Below, piece by piece: positions 24,296 to 32,406 of a DNA stretch of 64,000 nucleotides. The notes beneath the pieces are model-generated. The model worked only from the letters and a program-made list of their open reading frames with translations. It made no database searches and was not told the origin of the DNA. Within the stretch, counting starts at the first letter, position 1. Each line of letters starts with the position of its first letter. The translations under genes and the position numbers were made by a program. The DNA comes from Flavobacterium sp. SM15 (GTDB lineage: Bacteria > Bacteroidota > Bacteroidia > Flavobacteriales > Flavobacteriaceae): positions 41,157-105,156 of the forward strand of contig NZ_JAKLTO010000008.1 in NCBI RefSeq assembly GCF_022012335.1. The letters run 5' to 3'.

Positions 24296-25045
24296 ATGGC
24301 AAAATCTAAAGGAATCATCAAAATTGAAGGAACAGTTGAAGATTTAACGTTCTACAAACAGGAAGGGGTTTATTATGTTCGTAAAAAAGGGGGTATCGAT
24401 AAAAGCCGTATTGCAAAAGATGCCAATTTTGTGCGTACCAGAGAAAACAACTCGGAATTTGGCGGCAGCGGCAAAAGCGGTAAACTGCTTCGTACGGCTT
24501 TAGGAACAATGGTGTTCAAAGCAAAAGACAACCGTTTGACCAGTCGTTTACTGCAAGTAATGTCGCGAGTGAAGAGTTTTGATGCGGTATCAGCAAGAGG
24601 AAATCGCAACGTTGCTCAGGGCATAACCACACCGGAGGGAAAACAAGCTTTGAAAGGTTTTGATTTTAATGGAAAAGCAGAACTAAACAGTGTATTGTAT
24701 GCAAATTATGATTTGGACACCACCACAGGAGTAATCACTTTAAATACTGTTATTCCGGCAGAGCAGATACTCTTCCCGCAAGGAGCTACTCACGTAAGTT
24801 TTCAAGGAGCGGTTTTAGCCTTAGATTTTGGAACAGAGGAGTCGGAAGTAGCGTATAGTAATATTGTAAATTTACCGCTGAACCTAACACCAACGAATAT
24901 TACATTGACTCCAACGAGTGTGCCCACAGGTACCGGACAGCAATTCTTTTTGTTGATGGTTTCGTTTTATCAACAAGTGAACGGGGTGCAGTATTCGCTT
25001 AAAAATGAAGAGTATAATGTGTTGAATATTATTGAGATTGTTTAG
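24296..25045 (+). CDS. conserved Bacteroidota hypothetical protein (249 aa)
   Basis: The 249-residue protein starts MAKSKGIIKIEGTVEDLTFY and has a basic N-terminal half with RKKGG, FVRTRENNSEFGG and LTSRLLQVMSRVK. The C-terminal half is beta-rich. I recognise the N-terminal pattern as a recurrent uncharacterised family in Flavobacteriia but can give it no name. It has no signal peptide or membrane segment. It is flanked by REP-like repeats and followed by a terminator, so it is a single-gene unit in an accessory context. Confidence 0.75.
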   Translation: MAKSKGIIKIEGTVEDLTFYKQEGVYYVRKKGGIDKSRIAKDANFVRTRENNSEFGGSGKSGKLLRTALGTMVFKAKDNRLTSRLLQVMSRVKSFDAVSARGNRNVAQGITTPEGKQALKGFDFNGKAELNSVLYANYDLDTTTGVITLNTVIPAEQILFPQGATHVSFQGAVLALDFGTEESEVAYSNIVNLPLNLTPTNITLTPTSVPTGTGQQFFLLMVSFYQQVNGVQYSLKNEEYNVLNIIEIV

Positions 25046-25108
25046 CTTCGACTTCGCTCTGCTACCATTTTATTGGAATCTCCGTTTTAATTAGATTGTA
25101 GTTATTTT

Positions 25109-25145
25109 TGAAACCCTGTGCTTTTGGCATGGGGTTTTGTTTTTT
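25109..25145 (+). terminator. intrinsic terminator after the 249-aa protein
   Basis: AAACCCTGTGC-TTTT-GGCATGGGGTTTT forms a stem with two G-U pairs, followed by a T-rich tract. It lies about 65 bases beyond the stop at 25045. Confidence 0.6.
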
Positions 25146-25455
25146 CTTTTTTTTTGTGGTTGAGCGGTACGGTGGCTGAGCGGAGCCGAAGCCAGTTGTG
25201 TTTAATGTGCCTTCGACTCCGCTCAGGCACCGGTTGTTGTGTTCAGGTACCGGTTATTGTGCTCAGTCACTGGTTGTTTTGCTCAGGTATTGGTTGTTGT
25301 TTGGAATACTATTTTTCTTAACGGTTACATGTTCTTAGGTTGGGGGTTTTAATGGGCGTTTTCTTTTTGATGGGTGGTGGCTGAGCGGAGCCATTAATGT
25401 GCCTTCGACTCCGCTCAGGCACCGGTTATTGTGCTCAGGTACCGATTGTTTTGAT
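25146..25455. repeat. REP-like repeats in the 25046-25580 gap
   Basis: GTGGCTGAGCGGAGCCGAAG (near 25166) faces GTGCCTTCGACTCCGCTCAG (near 25203), forming an inverted pair. Short CTCAGGTACCGGTT-like units follow. A second set begins at about 25375 with GGTGGCTGAGCGGAGCCATT and GTGCCTTCGACTCCGCTCAG at about 25391. There is no credible gene in this stretch. The last 90 bases before 25581 hold the promoter-operator described separately. Confidence 0.75.
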
Positions 25456-25487
25456 GGTTGGGATTTTTTTAATTTGGTATTTCGTAA

Positions 25488-25536
25488 AATCACTAATTTT
25501 AGTGATTGTGTAAGTGTTTATTTATGGTTATGTTTG
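25488..25536 (+). promoter_or_regulatory. promoter with palindromic operator (copy 2 of 3)
   Basis: AATCACTAATTTTAGTGATT (25488-25507) has 9-bp perfect arms around TT. Its end supplies the -33 TTG (25506-25508), and TATGTTTG (25529-25536) follows after 20 bases. The sequence from the palindrome through TATGTTTGGGA is nearly identical to that at 29192-29243, and the plan also matches 2700-2747. It drives the LytTR regulator gene 45 bases downstream. Confidence 0.75.
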
Positions 25537-25580
25537 GGAAACAAGATTAATATGTTTTAGAGTTAATTTATTCATCAACC

Positions 25581-26336
25581 ATGATTTTTAAAACGGCATT
25601 ATTGGACGACAATAAAGAGCAATTGCAAACAAACAAAATCTATTTGCAAGGACTTGGTAATGTTAATGTAGTAACAGCTTGTAGTGATTCGCCCACTTTT
25701 TTGAAAGAAGTTAAAGAATCTAAACCGGATGTATTGGTGTTAGACCTTAATTTAGGAGATTCTTATATGACCGGAATGGAAGTGGCTTACGAGTTGAAAC
25801 TTCCTGTAATCTTTGTAAGTAGTAATACAGCTCAGTACATAAAAGAAATGGAAGTTTTAAAAAGGGATTTTTCCATTTGTGTTGATCATTTAACCAAACC
25901 CTTCTCGGAATTGGAATTTAAAAAAACTGTTCAGCGTTTTTTGAAGGAAGTGCACTTCTTTGGCAACCAAAATTATGTTCATTTAGATTTCGGAACCAAG
26001 AGAAGAATAAAAATAGCGGTAGACAGTATCGTATATCTTTCATCCGATAAAGCCAATGGAGCGGAATCCAACAACAAACAAATACATTTTAACGACCGCC
26101 CGACTGAAAAGTTAATTGATTTTTCTTTTTCTAAAATGGAAGAAAGAGGATTGTTAAAGTCACAATTTATCACCATTCATAAATCGTTTCGCGTGAATGT
26201 GAATCATATTAAACACTACAATAAGAAAGAGGAAACCATTGAAGTAGAAGTTCTTAATACTTCCGGTAAACTTGAAATTAAAAAAATTCCCGTTTCAGAA
26301 AATTATCAATCGGTTTTGAAATTTTTTAAAAAATAA
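25581..26336 (+). CDS. LytTR-family response regulator
   Basis: The 251-residue protein has a receiver domain (1-120) with the phospho-acceptor Asp in LVLDLNLGD near residue 58, the Ser/Thr-type switch in VIFVSSN and the Lys in HLTKPF. A C-terminal LytTR DNA-binding domain follows (about 135-250), with FITIHKSFRVNVNHI. No histidine kinase gene is adjacent, so it is an orphan here. It lies at the start of the accessory region, behind a promoter whose operator is shared with the MazG-helicase operon and the SseB gene. It, or whatever binds that palindrome, may link these units. Confidence 0.85.
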   Translation: MIFKTALLDDNKEQLQTNKIYLQGLGNVNVVTACSDSPTFLKEVKESKPDVLVLDLNLGDSYMTGMEVAYELKLPVIFVSSNTAQYIKEMEVLKRDFSICVDHLTKPFSELEFKKTVQRFLKEVHFFGNQNYVHLDFGTKRRIKIAVDSIVYLSSDKANGAESNNKQIHFNDRPTEKLIDFSFSKMEERGLLKSQFITIHKSFRVNVNHIKHYNKKEETIEVEVLNTSGKLEIKKIPVSENYQSVLKFFKK

Positions 26337-26377
26337 CCGCTCTTATTATTCAAAAAAGCACTTTTATTATTCGGTAT

Positions 26378-26415
26378 AAGCTGATATGATTCTACGTTAT
26401 ATCAGCTTCTTTTTT
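26378..26415 (+). terminator. intrinsic terminator after the LytTR regulator
   Basis: AAGCTGATAT (26378-26387) pairs perfectly with ATATCAGCTT (26399-26408), followed by CTTTTTTT. It closes the regulator gene's transcript and separates it from the AAA+ operon. Confidence 0.85.
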
Positions 26416-26449
26416 TATTACAATTTTGGTATGTAATAATTAACTAACT

Positions 26450-27520
26450 ATGAAAACCGAAACCAAAAAAACTGAAATTAAAAGCTCTAACCGAAACTTT
26501 AAAAATCATTCTATTGAGGATTATGTTGTGCAAACCATTCATAAGCATTTGCCTGCTATCGACAGTAAAATAGAACAGCGCATTGTTGAAAACATAAAAT
26601 CTCATTTAGAAGAGAAAATGCAATCGTTTGCGTTGACCAAAAAACAAATCGAACACGATTACAATAAGAAAGTTACGGTATTGCATCAAAAGATAGCTAA
26701 CAACGATAGAGAAACAAAAAAAATTCTGCGAGAGCTAGCTATAAAGATAGACCAGAAAAGCAATAAAAAAACGATTGATATCAGTATTCTAAATGGTGAA
26801 AAGGTAACGCATTTAGGAACGCAACATTATCAGTTTGAGCAATTGCTTCGCTATGTAAGTACAAAGGAGAATATATATTTAGTAGGAGTTGCCGGTTGCG
26901 GAAAAACAACTATTTGTCAGAGTATTGCCAAAGCCCTAGAAGTAGAATTTTATTTTACCGGAGCTATAAACAGTGAATACAAACTAACCGGTTTTATCAA
27001 TGCTAAAGGGGAAATAGTATCCACAACTTTTAGAGAAGCTTACCAAAATGGAGGTTTGTTTTTATTTGATGAAATAGACGCCAGTTTTCCTCAGGCCATT
27101 ATGGCTTTTAATGCCGCACTTGCAAATGATTTTATGGATTTTCCAGACGCAAAGGTGAAACGACATCCTGACTTTTATTGTATAGCTGCTGCTAATACCT
27201 ATGGAAAAGGAGCCGATCGCCAATACATAGGACGTAATCAACTAGATGCTGCAACCTTAGACCGTTTTATTTTTTTTGAAATGTTAATTGACGAAGAACT
27301 GGAAAAAGAAATTGCACAAAATGACAACTGGGTTGCTTATGTACAGCGTGTTCGAAAAGCAGTAAGTAGGGCAAATATCAGACATTTGGTTAGCCCAAGA
27401 GCCTCTTACAAGGGAGCAAAATTATTAAAGGTTGGTATTGAGAGAAATCAAGTTGAAAAGGATGTGCTCTGGAACGGATTGGATGAAAATACTATTGCCA
27501 CAATAAAAGCAAATATGTGA
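26450..27520 (+). CDS. MoxR/dynein-type AAA+ ATPase with N-terminal coiled coil
   Basis: The 356-residue protein has a charged, helical N-terminus (1-115, probable coiled coil) and an AAA_5-type ATPase. Walker A is GVAGCGKTT near residue 150, Walker B is LFLFDEID near 205, sensor 1 is IAAANTYG near 245, and the arginine region is ATLDRFIFFEM. Such ATPases usually work with a von Willebrand-type partner encoded next door; here the next gene overlaps by one base (TGATG). The pair resembles two-gene modules found in mobile or defence regions, but the exact process is not known. Confidence 0.85.
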   Translation: MKTETKKTEIKSSNRNFKNHSIEDYVVQTIHKHLPAIDSKIEQRIVENIKSHLEEKMQSFALTKKQIEHDYNKKVTVLHQKIANNDRETKKILRELAIKIDQKSNKKTIDISILNGEKVTHLGTQHYQFEQLLRYVSTKENIYLVGVAGCGKTTICQSIAKALEVEFYFTGAINSEYKLTGFINAKGEIVSTTFREAYQNGGLFLFDEIDASFPQAIMAFNAALANDFMDFPDAKVKRHPDFYCIAAANTYGKGADRQYIGRNQLDAATLDRFIFFEMLIDEELEKEIAQNDNWVAYVQRVRKAVSRANIRHLVSPRASYKGAKLLKVGIERNQVEKDVLWNGLDENTIATIKANM

Positions 27521-28317
27521 TGAATAAATATTTGAAATTTGAGAACCTGACCGACTTTTGGTCAAAAGCTTTTAGTGAGAGTACTGCTTATAGAAAATCA
27601 TCAAGAGATGATTCCTTTTTCAACCTGGATTGGTATGGCAATTCAACGTGGAGTCAGGCAAAACAAATTGCCCAGCAAGGTTGGCTGGAAGCATTACCAG
27701 AAATAGAAAAATACAGAATAGTTTTAAATGAAATGATTGCCGATAAACTGGTTTCGTATCTGCCTGTTTATGCTTTTCAGGGAAGAGTAATTGAAATGGG
27801 AAATTATTTAGCAAACGATCCGGAACATTTTATTATCAGGGATTATAACGAGCAAGTGAATGAAGGAAAAATTATCACATTGGTTTGTTCTGTTTCCTTT
27901 TCAGCTGCCATTTGTTCTGAAACGATTATTCAACGCGGTGCCATGATTTGTGCTTTAGTGGATGCCTTAGAATATTCGGGGTATCGGGTTGAGTTAATCT
28001 GTAATCATAATTCAAAAAGCGGAAGTTACAGTTTTGAAGTGGATGTGGTGGTCAAGAAAGCTAACCAAGGTTTACAAATGGCTGAAATTGTGTTTTGTTT
28101 GGCACATCCTGCCATGTTAAGAAGAATGATGTTTTCTGTTGCTGAGCAAGAAGGCTGGTCTGATTTGGTCAGTAATTATGGTTATCCATTTACAGCAACC
28201 GAAAAAGGGAGTTTATGCATTAATGAGATTTTCAGTAGTGTTGTTCCCGATAAGGAAGCGGTTGATTGGGTCTTAAAAACCTTAAGCCAACAAGGTATAG
28301 TTGTAAAGAAAGTATAG
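27520..28317 (+). CDS. partner protein of the AAA+ ATPase (possible VWA-like)
   Basis: The 265-residue protein starts at ATG 27520, which shares its first base with the ATPase stop; a GTG at 27517 is an alternative. It has no signal peptide or membrane segment. The segment FDLWYG-like near residue 30, KIITLVCSVSFSAAICSETIIQRGAMI near 115-145 and VELICNHNSKSG recall proteins paired with MoxR-type ATPases and have a Rossmann-like beta-alpha rhythm. I do not see a complete MIDAS motif, so a VWA assignment is tentative. Coupled translation with the ATPase is strong evidence that the two act together. Confidence 0.7.
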   Translation: MNKYLKFENLTDFWSKAFSESTAYRKSSRDDSFFNLDWYGNSTWSQAKQIAQQGWLEALPEIEKYRIVLNEMIADKLVSYLPVYAFQGRVIEMGNYLANDPEHFIIRDYNEQVNEGKIITLVCSVSFSAAICSETIIQRGAMICALVDALEYSGYRVELICNHNSKSGSYSFEVDVVVKKANQGLQMAEIVFCLAHPAMLRRMMFSVAEQEGWSDLVSNYGYPFTATEKGSLCINEIFSSVVPDKEAVDWVLKTLSQQGIVVKKV

Positions 28318-28335
28318 ATTTAAAAATTAAACATT

Positions 28336-28476
28336 ATGAAATCAAAAATCAAACCTGCTGAGAATTCAGCCAATATGAAAAACGCCAACAAAGGGACTAA
28401 CGGAGTAAACAGGCAGTATTCTCAAGTTCATGGTAATAGAAGTAAACAAATGGGTCTTAACCAAAATAAGAAATAA
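28336..28476 (+). CDS. small basic hypothetical protein (46 aa)
   Basis: ATG 28336 opens a 46-codon frame, very rich in Asn, Lys and Gln with few hydrophobic residues (for example GTNGVNRQYSQVHGNRSKQ), so it is likely unfolded. It lies 18 bases after the ATPase partner and ends one base before the ATG of the next gene at 28478. That exact fit between two clear genes supports it as real. No function can be given. Confidence 0.6.
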   Translation: MKSKIKPAENSANMKNANKGTNGVNRQYSQVHGNRSKQMGLNQNKK

Positions 28477-28477
28477 A

Positions 28478-29137
28478 ATGGACAAACTTAACATTAAAGC
28501 TTATGCCATTGAAGGCAAGAATAATGACGAAATCTTAACGATTATTACGAAGTTTCCATTTTATATGAATGATAAGGAAGCAAACAGCAAGAAAAGAAAA
28601 CGCTGGGTAGTAAACCCCGAAAGTCTGTCCGGAGAGATGATATCCAAATTGTTTATTAATGACGATATTATAATTGGGTATAGTTTTAAAGATGAAATAG
28701 GTGGAGATTTACACTTGCATTATCTTGAAAGAGAACTCCAATTTGTTGATGTTTATGAATTTTCCTTTTTTGAAAGTCATTTGGCAATGCCTTTTATTAA
28801 AAAGATTATCAAGAAGGAGCCCTTGCAATTTCATTGGCAAAACACCAATACGTTTCATGAGAAATACGCGCATCCTTTTTTTAAAAATGTATTAGGATTT
28901 AAGAATACGGATTTTATGATTCGTCCGGAAGATATTGGTATGGGTTTTCCTTATCGTCATCCTGAATTTAGAGATGTAAAAGAAAAAGTGCTTTTAATTG
29001 AAAATTTATATTTCAAGAAAAGCCATTTGATTGCCTACAAGGTTTTTAACCCATTAACGTATGAACACAAAGTAGTTTGGTCTATTGATTTTCTGGATTA
29101 TTTGAGCCAATTAAAACCGATGAATAGTAATTTATAA
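28478..29137 (+). CDS. hypothetical protein of the AAA+ operon (219 aa)
   Basis: The 219-residue protein, from ATG 28478, is mixed alpha/beta with many aromatic residues (EFSFFESHLAMPFIKKIIK, LGFKNTDFMIRPEDIGMGF). The frame extends upstream to 28430 but would overlap the 46-aa gene. There is no signal peptide, membrane helix or recognised motif. It is the last gene of a four-gene operon with the AAA+ ATPase and is followed at once by a strong terminator. I do not recognise the family. Confidence 0.7.
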   Translation: MDKLNIKAYAIEGKNNDEILTIITKFPFYMNDKEANSKKRKRWVVNPESLSGEMISKLFINDDIIIGYSFKDEIGGDLHLHYLERELQFVDVYEFSFFESHLAMPFIKKIIKKEPLQFHWQNTNTFHEKYAHPFFKNVLGFKNTDFMIRPEDIGMGFPYRHPEFRDVKEKVLLIENLYFKKSHLIAYKVFNPLTYEHKVVWSIDFLDYLSQLKPMNSNL

Positions 29138-29143
29138 ACAGTT

Positions 29144-29179
29144 AAGGAGCGGTATTGTTTTAATACCGCTCCTTTTTTA
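29144..29179 (+). terminator. intrinsic terminator ending the AAA+ operon
   Basis: AAGGAGCGGTATT (29144-29156) pairs perfectly with AATACCGCTCCTT (29162-29174), followed by T. A 13-bp stem with a 5-base loop makes this one of the clearest terminators in the window. Confidence 0.92.
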
Positions 29180-29191
29180 AGAAATTAATAA

Positions 29192-29240
29192 AATCACTGA
29201 TTTTAGTGATTGTGTAAGTGTTTATTTATTGGTATGTTTG
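29192..29240 (+). promoter_or_regulatory. promoter with palindromic operator (copy 3 of 3)
   Basis: AATCACTGATTTTAGTGATT (29192-29211) has one arm mismatch. The -33 TTG is at 29210-29212 and, 20 bases on, TATGTTTG is at 29233-29240. The block is almost identical to 25488-25536, including the intervening bases TGTAAGTGTTTATTTAT. It drives the MazG/helicase operon. Confidence 0.75.
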
Positions 29241-29265
29241 GGATTCTGCAAATAAATAGAATATT

Positions 29266-29604
29266 ATGGATAAGTATAAAAAAGTAATCGAAGAACTGAT
29301 TCAATTTCGAAACGATAGAGATTGGGAACAATTTCATGATTCTAAAAATTTAGCTTTAGCCATTTCAATTGAAGCATCAGAATTGAATGAACTTTTTTTA
29401 TGGAAAAAAGATAATGAAACTGAAAATGTGAAAATTGAAAAATTAAAAGAAGAATTAGCAGATGTGCTTTCTTTTTCATTTTTGCTTGCAGAAAAACACA
29501 ATCTTGATGTTTTTGATATAGTTCTAGAAAAAATTAAAAGTAACGCTGAAAAATATCCTATTGATAGAGCAAAAGGCACAGCAAAAAAATATGATGAGTT
29601 ATAA
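29266..29604 (+). CDS. MazG-like nucleotide pyrophosphohydrolase
   Basis: The 112-residue protein matches the small MazG/RS21-C6 (dCTPase-like) family. It has FRNDRDWEQFHDSKNLALAI, the metal-binding ExxE in SIEASELNELF, and ExxD in KEELADVLSF. It hydrolyses (d)NTPs to monophosphate and pyrophosphate; the substrate is not known. It is 15 bases before the helicase fusion and under a shared palindromic promoter. Removal of damaged or phage nucleotides alongside a nuclease-helicase is a plausible joint role (inference). Confidence 0.85.
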   Translation: MDKYKKVIEELIQFRNDRDWEQFHDSKNLALAISIEASELNELFLWKKDNETENVKIEKLKEELADVLSFSFLLAEKHNLDVFDIVLEKIKSNAEKYPIDRAKGTAKKYDEL

Positions 29605-29619
29605 GCAAGAATAATACTA

Positions 29620-31788
29620 ATGAATTTTTCCATAAATCAATATCCATTCGATTCTGAATTAGAATCTAAAATAATTAACAATCATAATACTTTTTTGAAT
29701 TGGCCACTCGTTTATTTTTTAGAGGAAAAGAATAATAAAGATGCCTATGTTGGTGAAACAACAGATGTATTAACACGTTTAAAAACTCATTCAAAATCTG
29801 AGAAAAAGCAAAGTCTAAGTTTTGTGAATTTAATTTTAAGCGACTTATTTAATAAATCAGCAGCTTTAGATATTGAGTCAAATCTAATAAGGTATATAGC
29901 TGCTGACGGACAATATTCTTTGCAAAACGGAAATTTAGGAATCTCAAATCATCAATACTATCAACAAAAAGAAATTTATTGGGATTTATTTAAAGGAATT
30001 TGGGATGAATTAAGAAGTATCGGAATAGCCAGACATTCTTTAGAACATATTGATAACTCTGACTTATTTAAATACTCTCCTTATAAATCCCTATCTAAAG
30101 AACAAGTTATTGGTTTAAAAACTATTTTAAAATGTCTTTTAGATGAAAAAGCGAAAGTTAGTTTAATTCATGGTGGAGCAGGAACCGGCAAGTCAATTTT
30201 AGCTATTTTTCTGTTCAAACTTCTAAAAACTAATTTGGATGATTTTAATTATGCAGATTTTGATGAAGATGATGAAGAATTATTTGACACACTAAAAGAA
30301 GTTAAAGCAAAATATACGGATTTGAAAATGGCATTGGTTATTCCAATGGCGTCCTTTAGACAAACAATTGCCAATGTGTTTAAAAACATCAAAGGTTTAA
30401 ACAGCAAAATGGTGATTGGACCTTCAGAAATTGTAAAGCAAAAATATGACTTATTAATTGTTGATGAAGGGCATCGTTTGAGAAGAAGGGTAAATCTAGG
30501 CTCTTATTTCGGAACCTTTGACAAAAACTGTGAGGCTTTAGGTTTAGATAAAATGACATCTTCTGAATTAGATTGGTTACAACTTCAAAGTGAAAAATCG
30601 ATAATATTCTATGATCAATTTCAATCAATTAAACCATCGGATACTACACCTGAAAGTTTTAATAATTTAAAAAATGCAGCTACTACCCGTAATGAAAAAT
30701 TGATTACACAATTTCGAGTAAAAGGAGGAAATCAGTATGTGAAATTAATCCATCAATTATTTGATAATCAAAATAATTTAGAAACTAATTCTTCAAAATT
30801 TGGATTCTACGATTTATTGTTATTTGAAGATTTAGACGAAATGATTGATAAAATTCAAAATAAAGAAAAACAGCTTGGATTGTCTCGTTTAGTGGCTGGT
30901 TTTGCTTGGGAATGGATTTCAAAAAATGATAAATCCCTATTTGATATTCAAATAGAAAAAACAAAATTACAGTGGAATAGTGTAGATAAAGATTGGGTTA
31001 ATTCAACTAATGCAATAAATGAAGTTGGATGTATTCATACGACTCAAGGTTACGATTTGAATTATACTGGAGTAATTATTGGACCAGAACTAGACTATGA
31101 TCTTGAAACTAATAAATTCATTGTATACAAAGAAAAATATAAAGATAAAAATGGTAAAAACTCTATTAAAGAAGACGATGTATTATTAGATTATATCATT
31201 AACATCTATAAAACAATACTATTTCGTGGAATTGAAGGCACATATATCTATGTATGCAACCCTAATTTGAGAGAATATTTTTCTCAATTTATTCCAAAAT
31301 TTAGTACTACAATAAAAAAGAAATCTAATATTGAAATTTTAGATAAGCCAAGTGAACAAACTATCCCTTTTTACAATTTAGAAATAGCAGCAGGAAACTT
31401 TTCTGAACAACAAAAAGTCGAGAATTTAAGATATATTGAATTGACAAATGTTACAAATAAAGAAGATTATTTTGTTTGCAAAGTTGTTGGTGAATCAATG
31501 AATAAAATAATTCCAAATGGCAGTTTGTGTTTATTTAAGAAATATACAGGAGGTAGTAGGAATGGTTTAATTGTTTTAGTGGAAAGCAGTGAAATATACG
31601 ATTCAGATTTTGGATGCAACTATACAATTAAAGAATATTCTAGTAAGAAAAGCATAGATGAAGATGGATGGAGTCATGAAGAAATCACATTAAAGCCATT
31701 ATCTACAGAACAATATGAACCAATTGTTTTAAGAGATGAAGAAATAAATCACTTTCAAGTAATTGGGACTTTTATAAAAGTGTTGTGA
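29620..31788 (+). CDS. GIY-YIG nuclease + DUF2075 helicase + S24 (LexA-like) peptidase fusion
   Basis: This 722-residue protein has three parts. Residues about 20-110 are a GIY-YIG domain (LVYFLEE, then AYVGETTDVLTRLKTH). Residues about 155-580 are a DUF2075/Schlafen-type helicase, with Walker A HGGAGTGKS, Walker B LLIVDEGHRL, LITQFRVKGG, and GCIHTTQGYDLNYTGVIIG. Residues about 600-722 resemble S24/LexA peptidases: VVGESMNKIIPNGSLCLFKKY holds the Ser nucleophile and YTIKEYS the matching Lys. If active, the last domain could self-cleave after DNA damage. It forms an operon with the MazG-like gene. A role in DNA-damage response or phage defence is inferred from domains and position. Confidence 0.85.
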   Translation: MNFSINQYPFDSELESKIINNHNTFLNWPLVYFLEEKNNKDAYVGETTDVLTRLKTHSKSEKKQSLSFVNLILSDLFNKSAALDIESNLIRYIAADGQYSLQNGNLGISNHQYYQQKEIYWDLFKGIWDELRSIGIARHSLEHIDNSDLFKYSPYKSLSKEQVIGLKTILKCLLDEKAKVSLIHGGAGTGKSILAIFLFKLLKTNLDDFNYADFDEDDEELFDTLKEVKAKYTDLKMALVIPMASFRQTIANVFKNIKGLNSKMVIGPSEIVKQKYDLLIVDEGHRLRRRVNLGSYFGTFDKNCEALGLDKMTSSELDWLQLQSEKSIIFYDQFQSIKPSDTTPESFNNLKNAATTRNEKLITQFRVKGGNQYVKLIHQLFDNQNNLETNSSKFGFYDLLLFEDLDEMIDKIQNKEKQLGLSRLVAGFAWEWISKNDKSLFDIQIEKTKLQWNSVDKDWVNSTNAINEVGCIHTTQGYDLNYTGVIIGPELDYDLETNKFIVYKEKYKDKNGKNSIKEDDVLLDYIINIYKTILFRGIEGTYIYVCNPNLREYFSQFIPKFSTTIKKKSNIEILDKPSEQTIPFYNLEIAAGNFSEQQKVENLRYIELTNVTNKEDYFVCKVVGESMNKIIPNGSLCLFKKYTGGSRNGLIVLVESSEIYDSDFGCNYTIKEYSSKKSIDEDGWSHEEITLKPLSTEQYEPIVLRDEEINHFQVIGTFIKVL

Positions 31789-31915
31789 TTTAAATTTACA
31801 TAATACCAAAATTAGTATTCTCTCATGTAGATTGATAAACTAGTTTATAAGTTGTATAGGTAAACTAAGGAGGAGGTTTTAATTGTGGAGAATAGTTAGA
31901 AAAAAGAAGAAGCGC

Positions 31916-32359
31916 ATGGAAAATAGTATAGTTGATTTAACGGAATTTCAGAAAATTGCCCTGCGAAACTTAAAAATGGTAGGGATTGAAGTGGAATTTA
32001 TAGAAGATAATAAAATACGAATCCGACAGGTCTCCAACTACAACAATTATATTTTAACCAAAAAGGAATTATTGACCCGGGCAAAAGATATTTTTCCTGA
32101 TTTTATTGTGCATCCGGTTCGGTATTCTTTAACCCTTAAAGATATTGACAATGTTTGGGTTGCTACAAAAATTAAAGAAATTGGTCTTCACACTAATGAT
32201 ATACTCTCACAAACGGCTATAGACCGTACTTCGTTGTCTTTATATCTTTCCGGAGAGAAAAAAATGACCGCAACCGTTAAGGCACTGTTCTATTACTACT
32301 TTCTTTCCTTTGAGTTAAATCGGGATTTGAGAGGCGAACTCAATAGAAACGATTTTTAA
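31916..32359 (+). CDS. small protein with C-terminal HTH (XRE-like)
   Basis: The 147-residue product has an N-terminal half without recognised motif and a C-terminal helix-turn-helix (IKEIGLHTNDILSQTAIDR, then TSLSLYLSGEKKMTATVK), in which LSxYLSGEKK is typical of XRE-type recognition regions. An upstream TTG at 31883 would add 11 residues and has a strong AGGAGGAGG Shine-Dalgarno-like site six bases before it, unusual for this phylum. Start choice is therefore uncertain. It stands between the helicase operon and the Mrr gene. Confidence 0.7.
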   Translation: MENSIVDLTEFQKIALRNLKMVGIEVEFIEDNKIRIRQVSNYNNYILTKKELLTRAKDIFPDFIVHPVRYSLTLKDIDNVWVATKIKEIGLHTNDILSQTAIDRTSLSLYLSGEKKMTATVKALFYYYFLSFELNRDLRGELNRNDF

Positions 32360-32406
32360 AAAATATACTTAATCATAGCTGTATAGAAACTTTGAACAAT
32401 TAAAAT

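Noticed and set aside
26450..28317. AAA+ pair as a nitric-oxide or Rubisco activase (NorQ/CbbQ) system
   Set aside because: There are no NO-reductase or Rubisco genes nearby, and the partner lacks a clear MIDAS motif.
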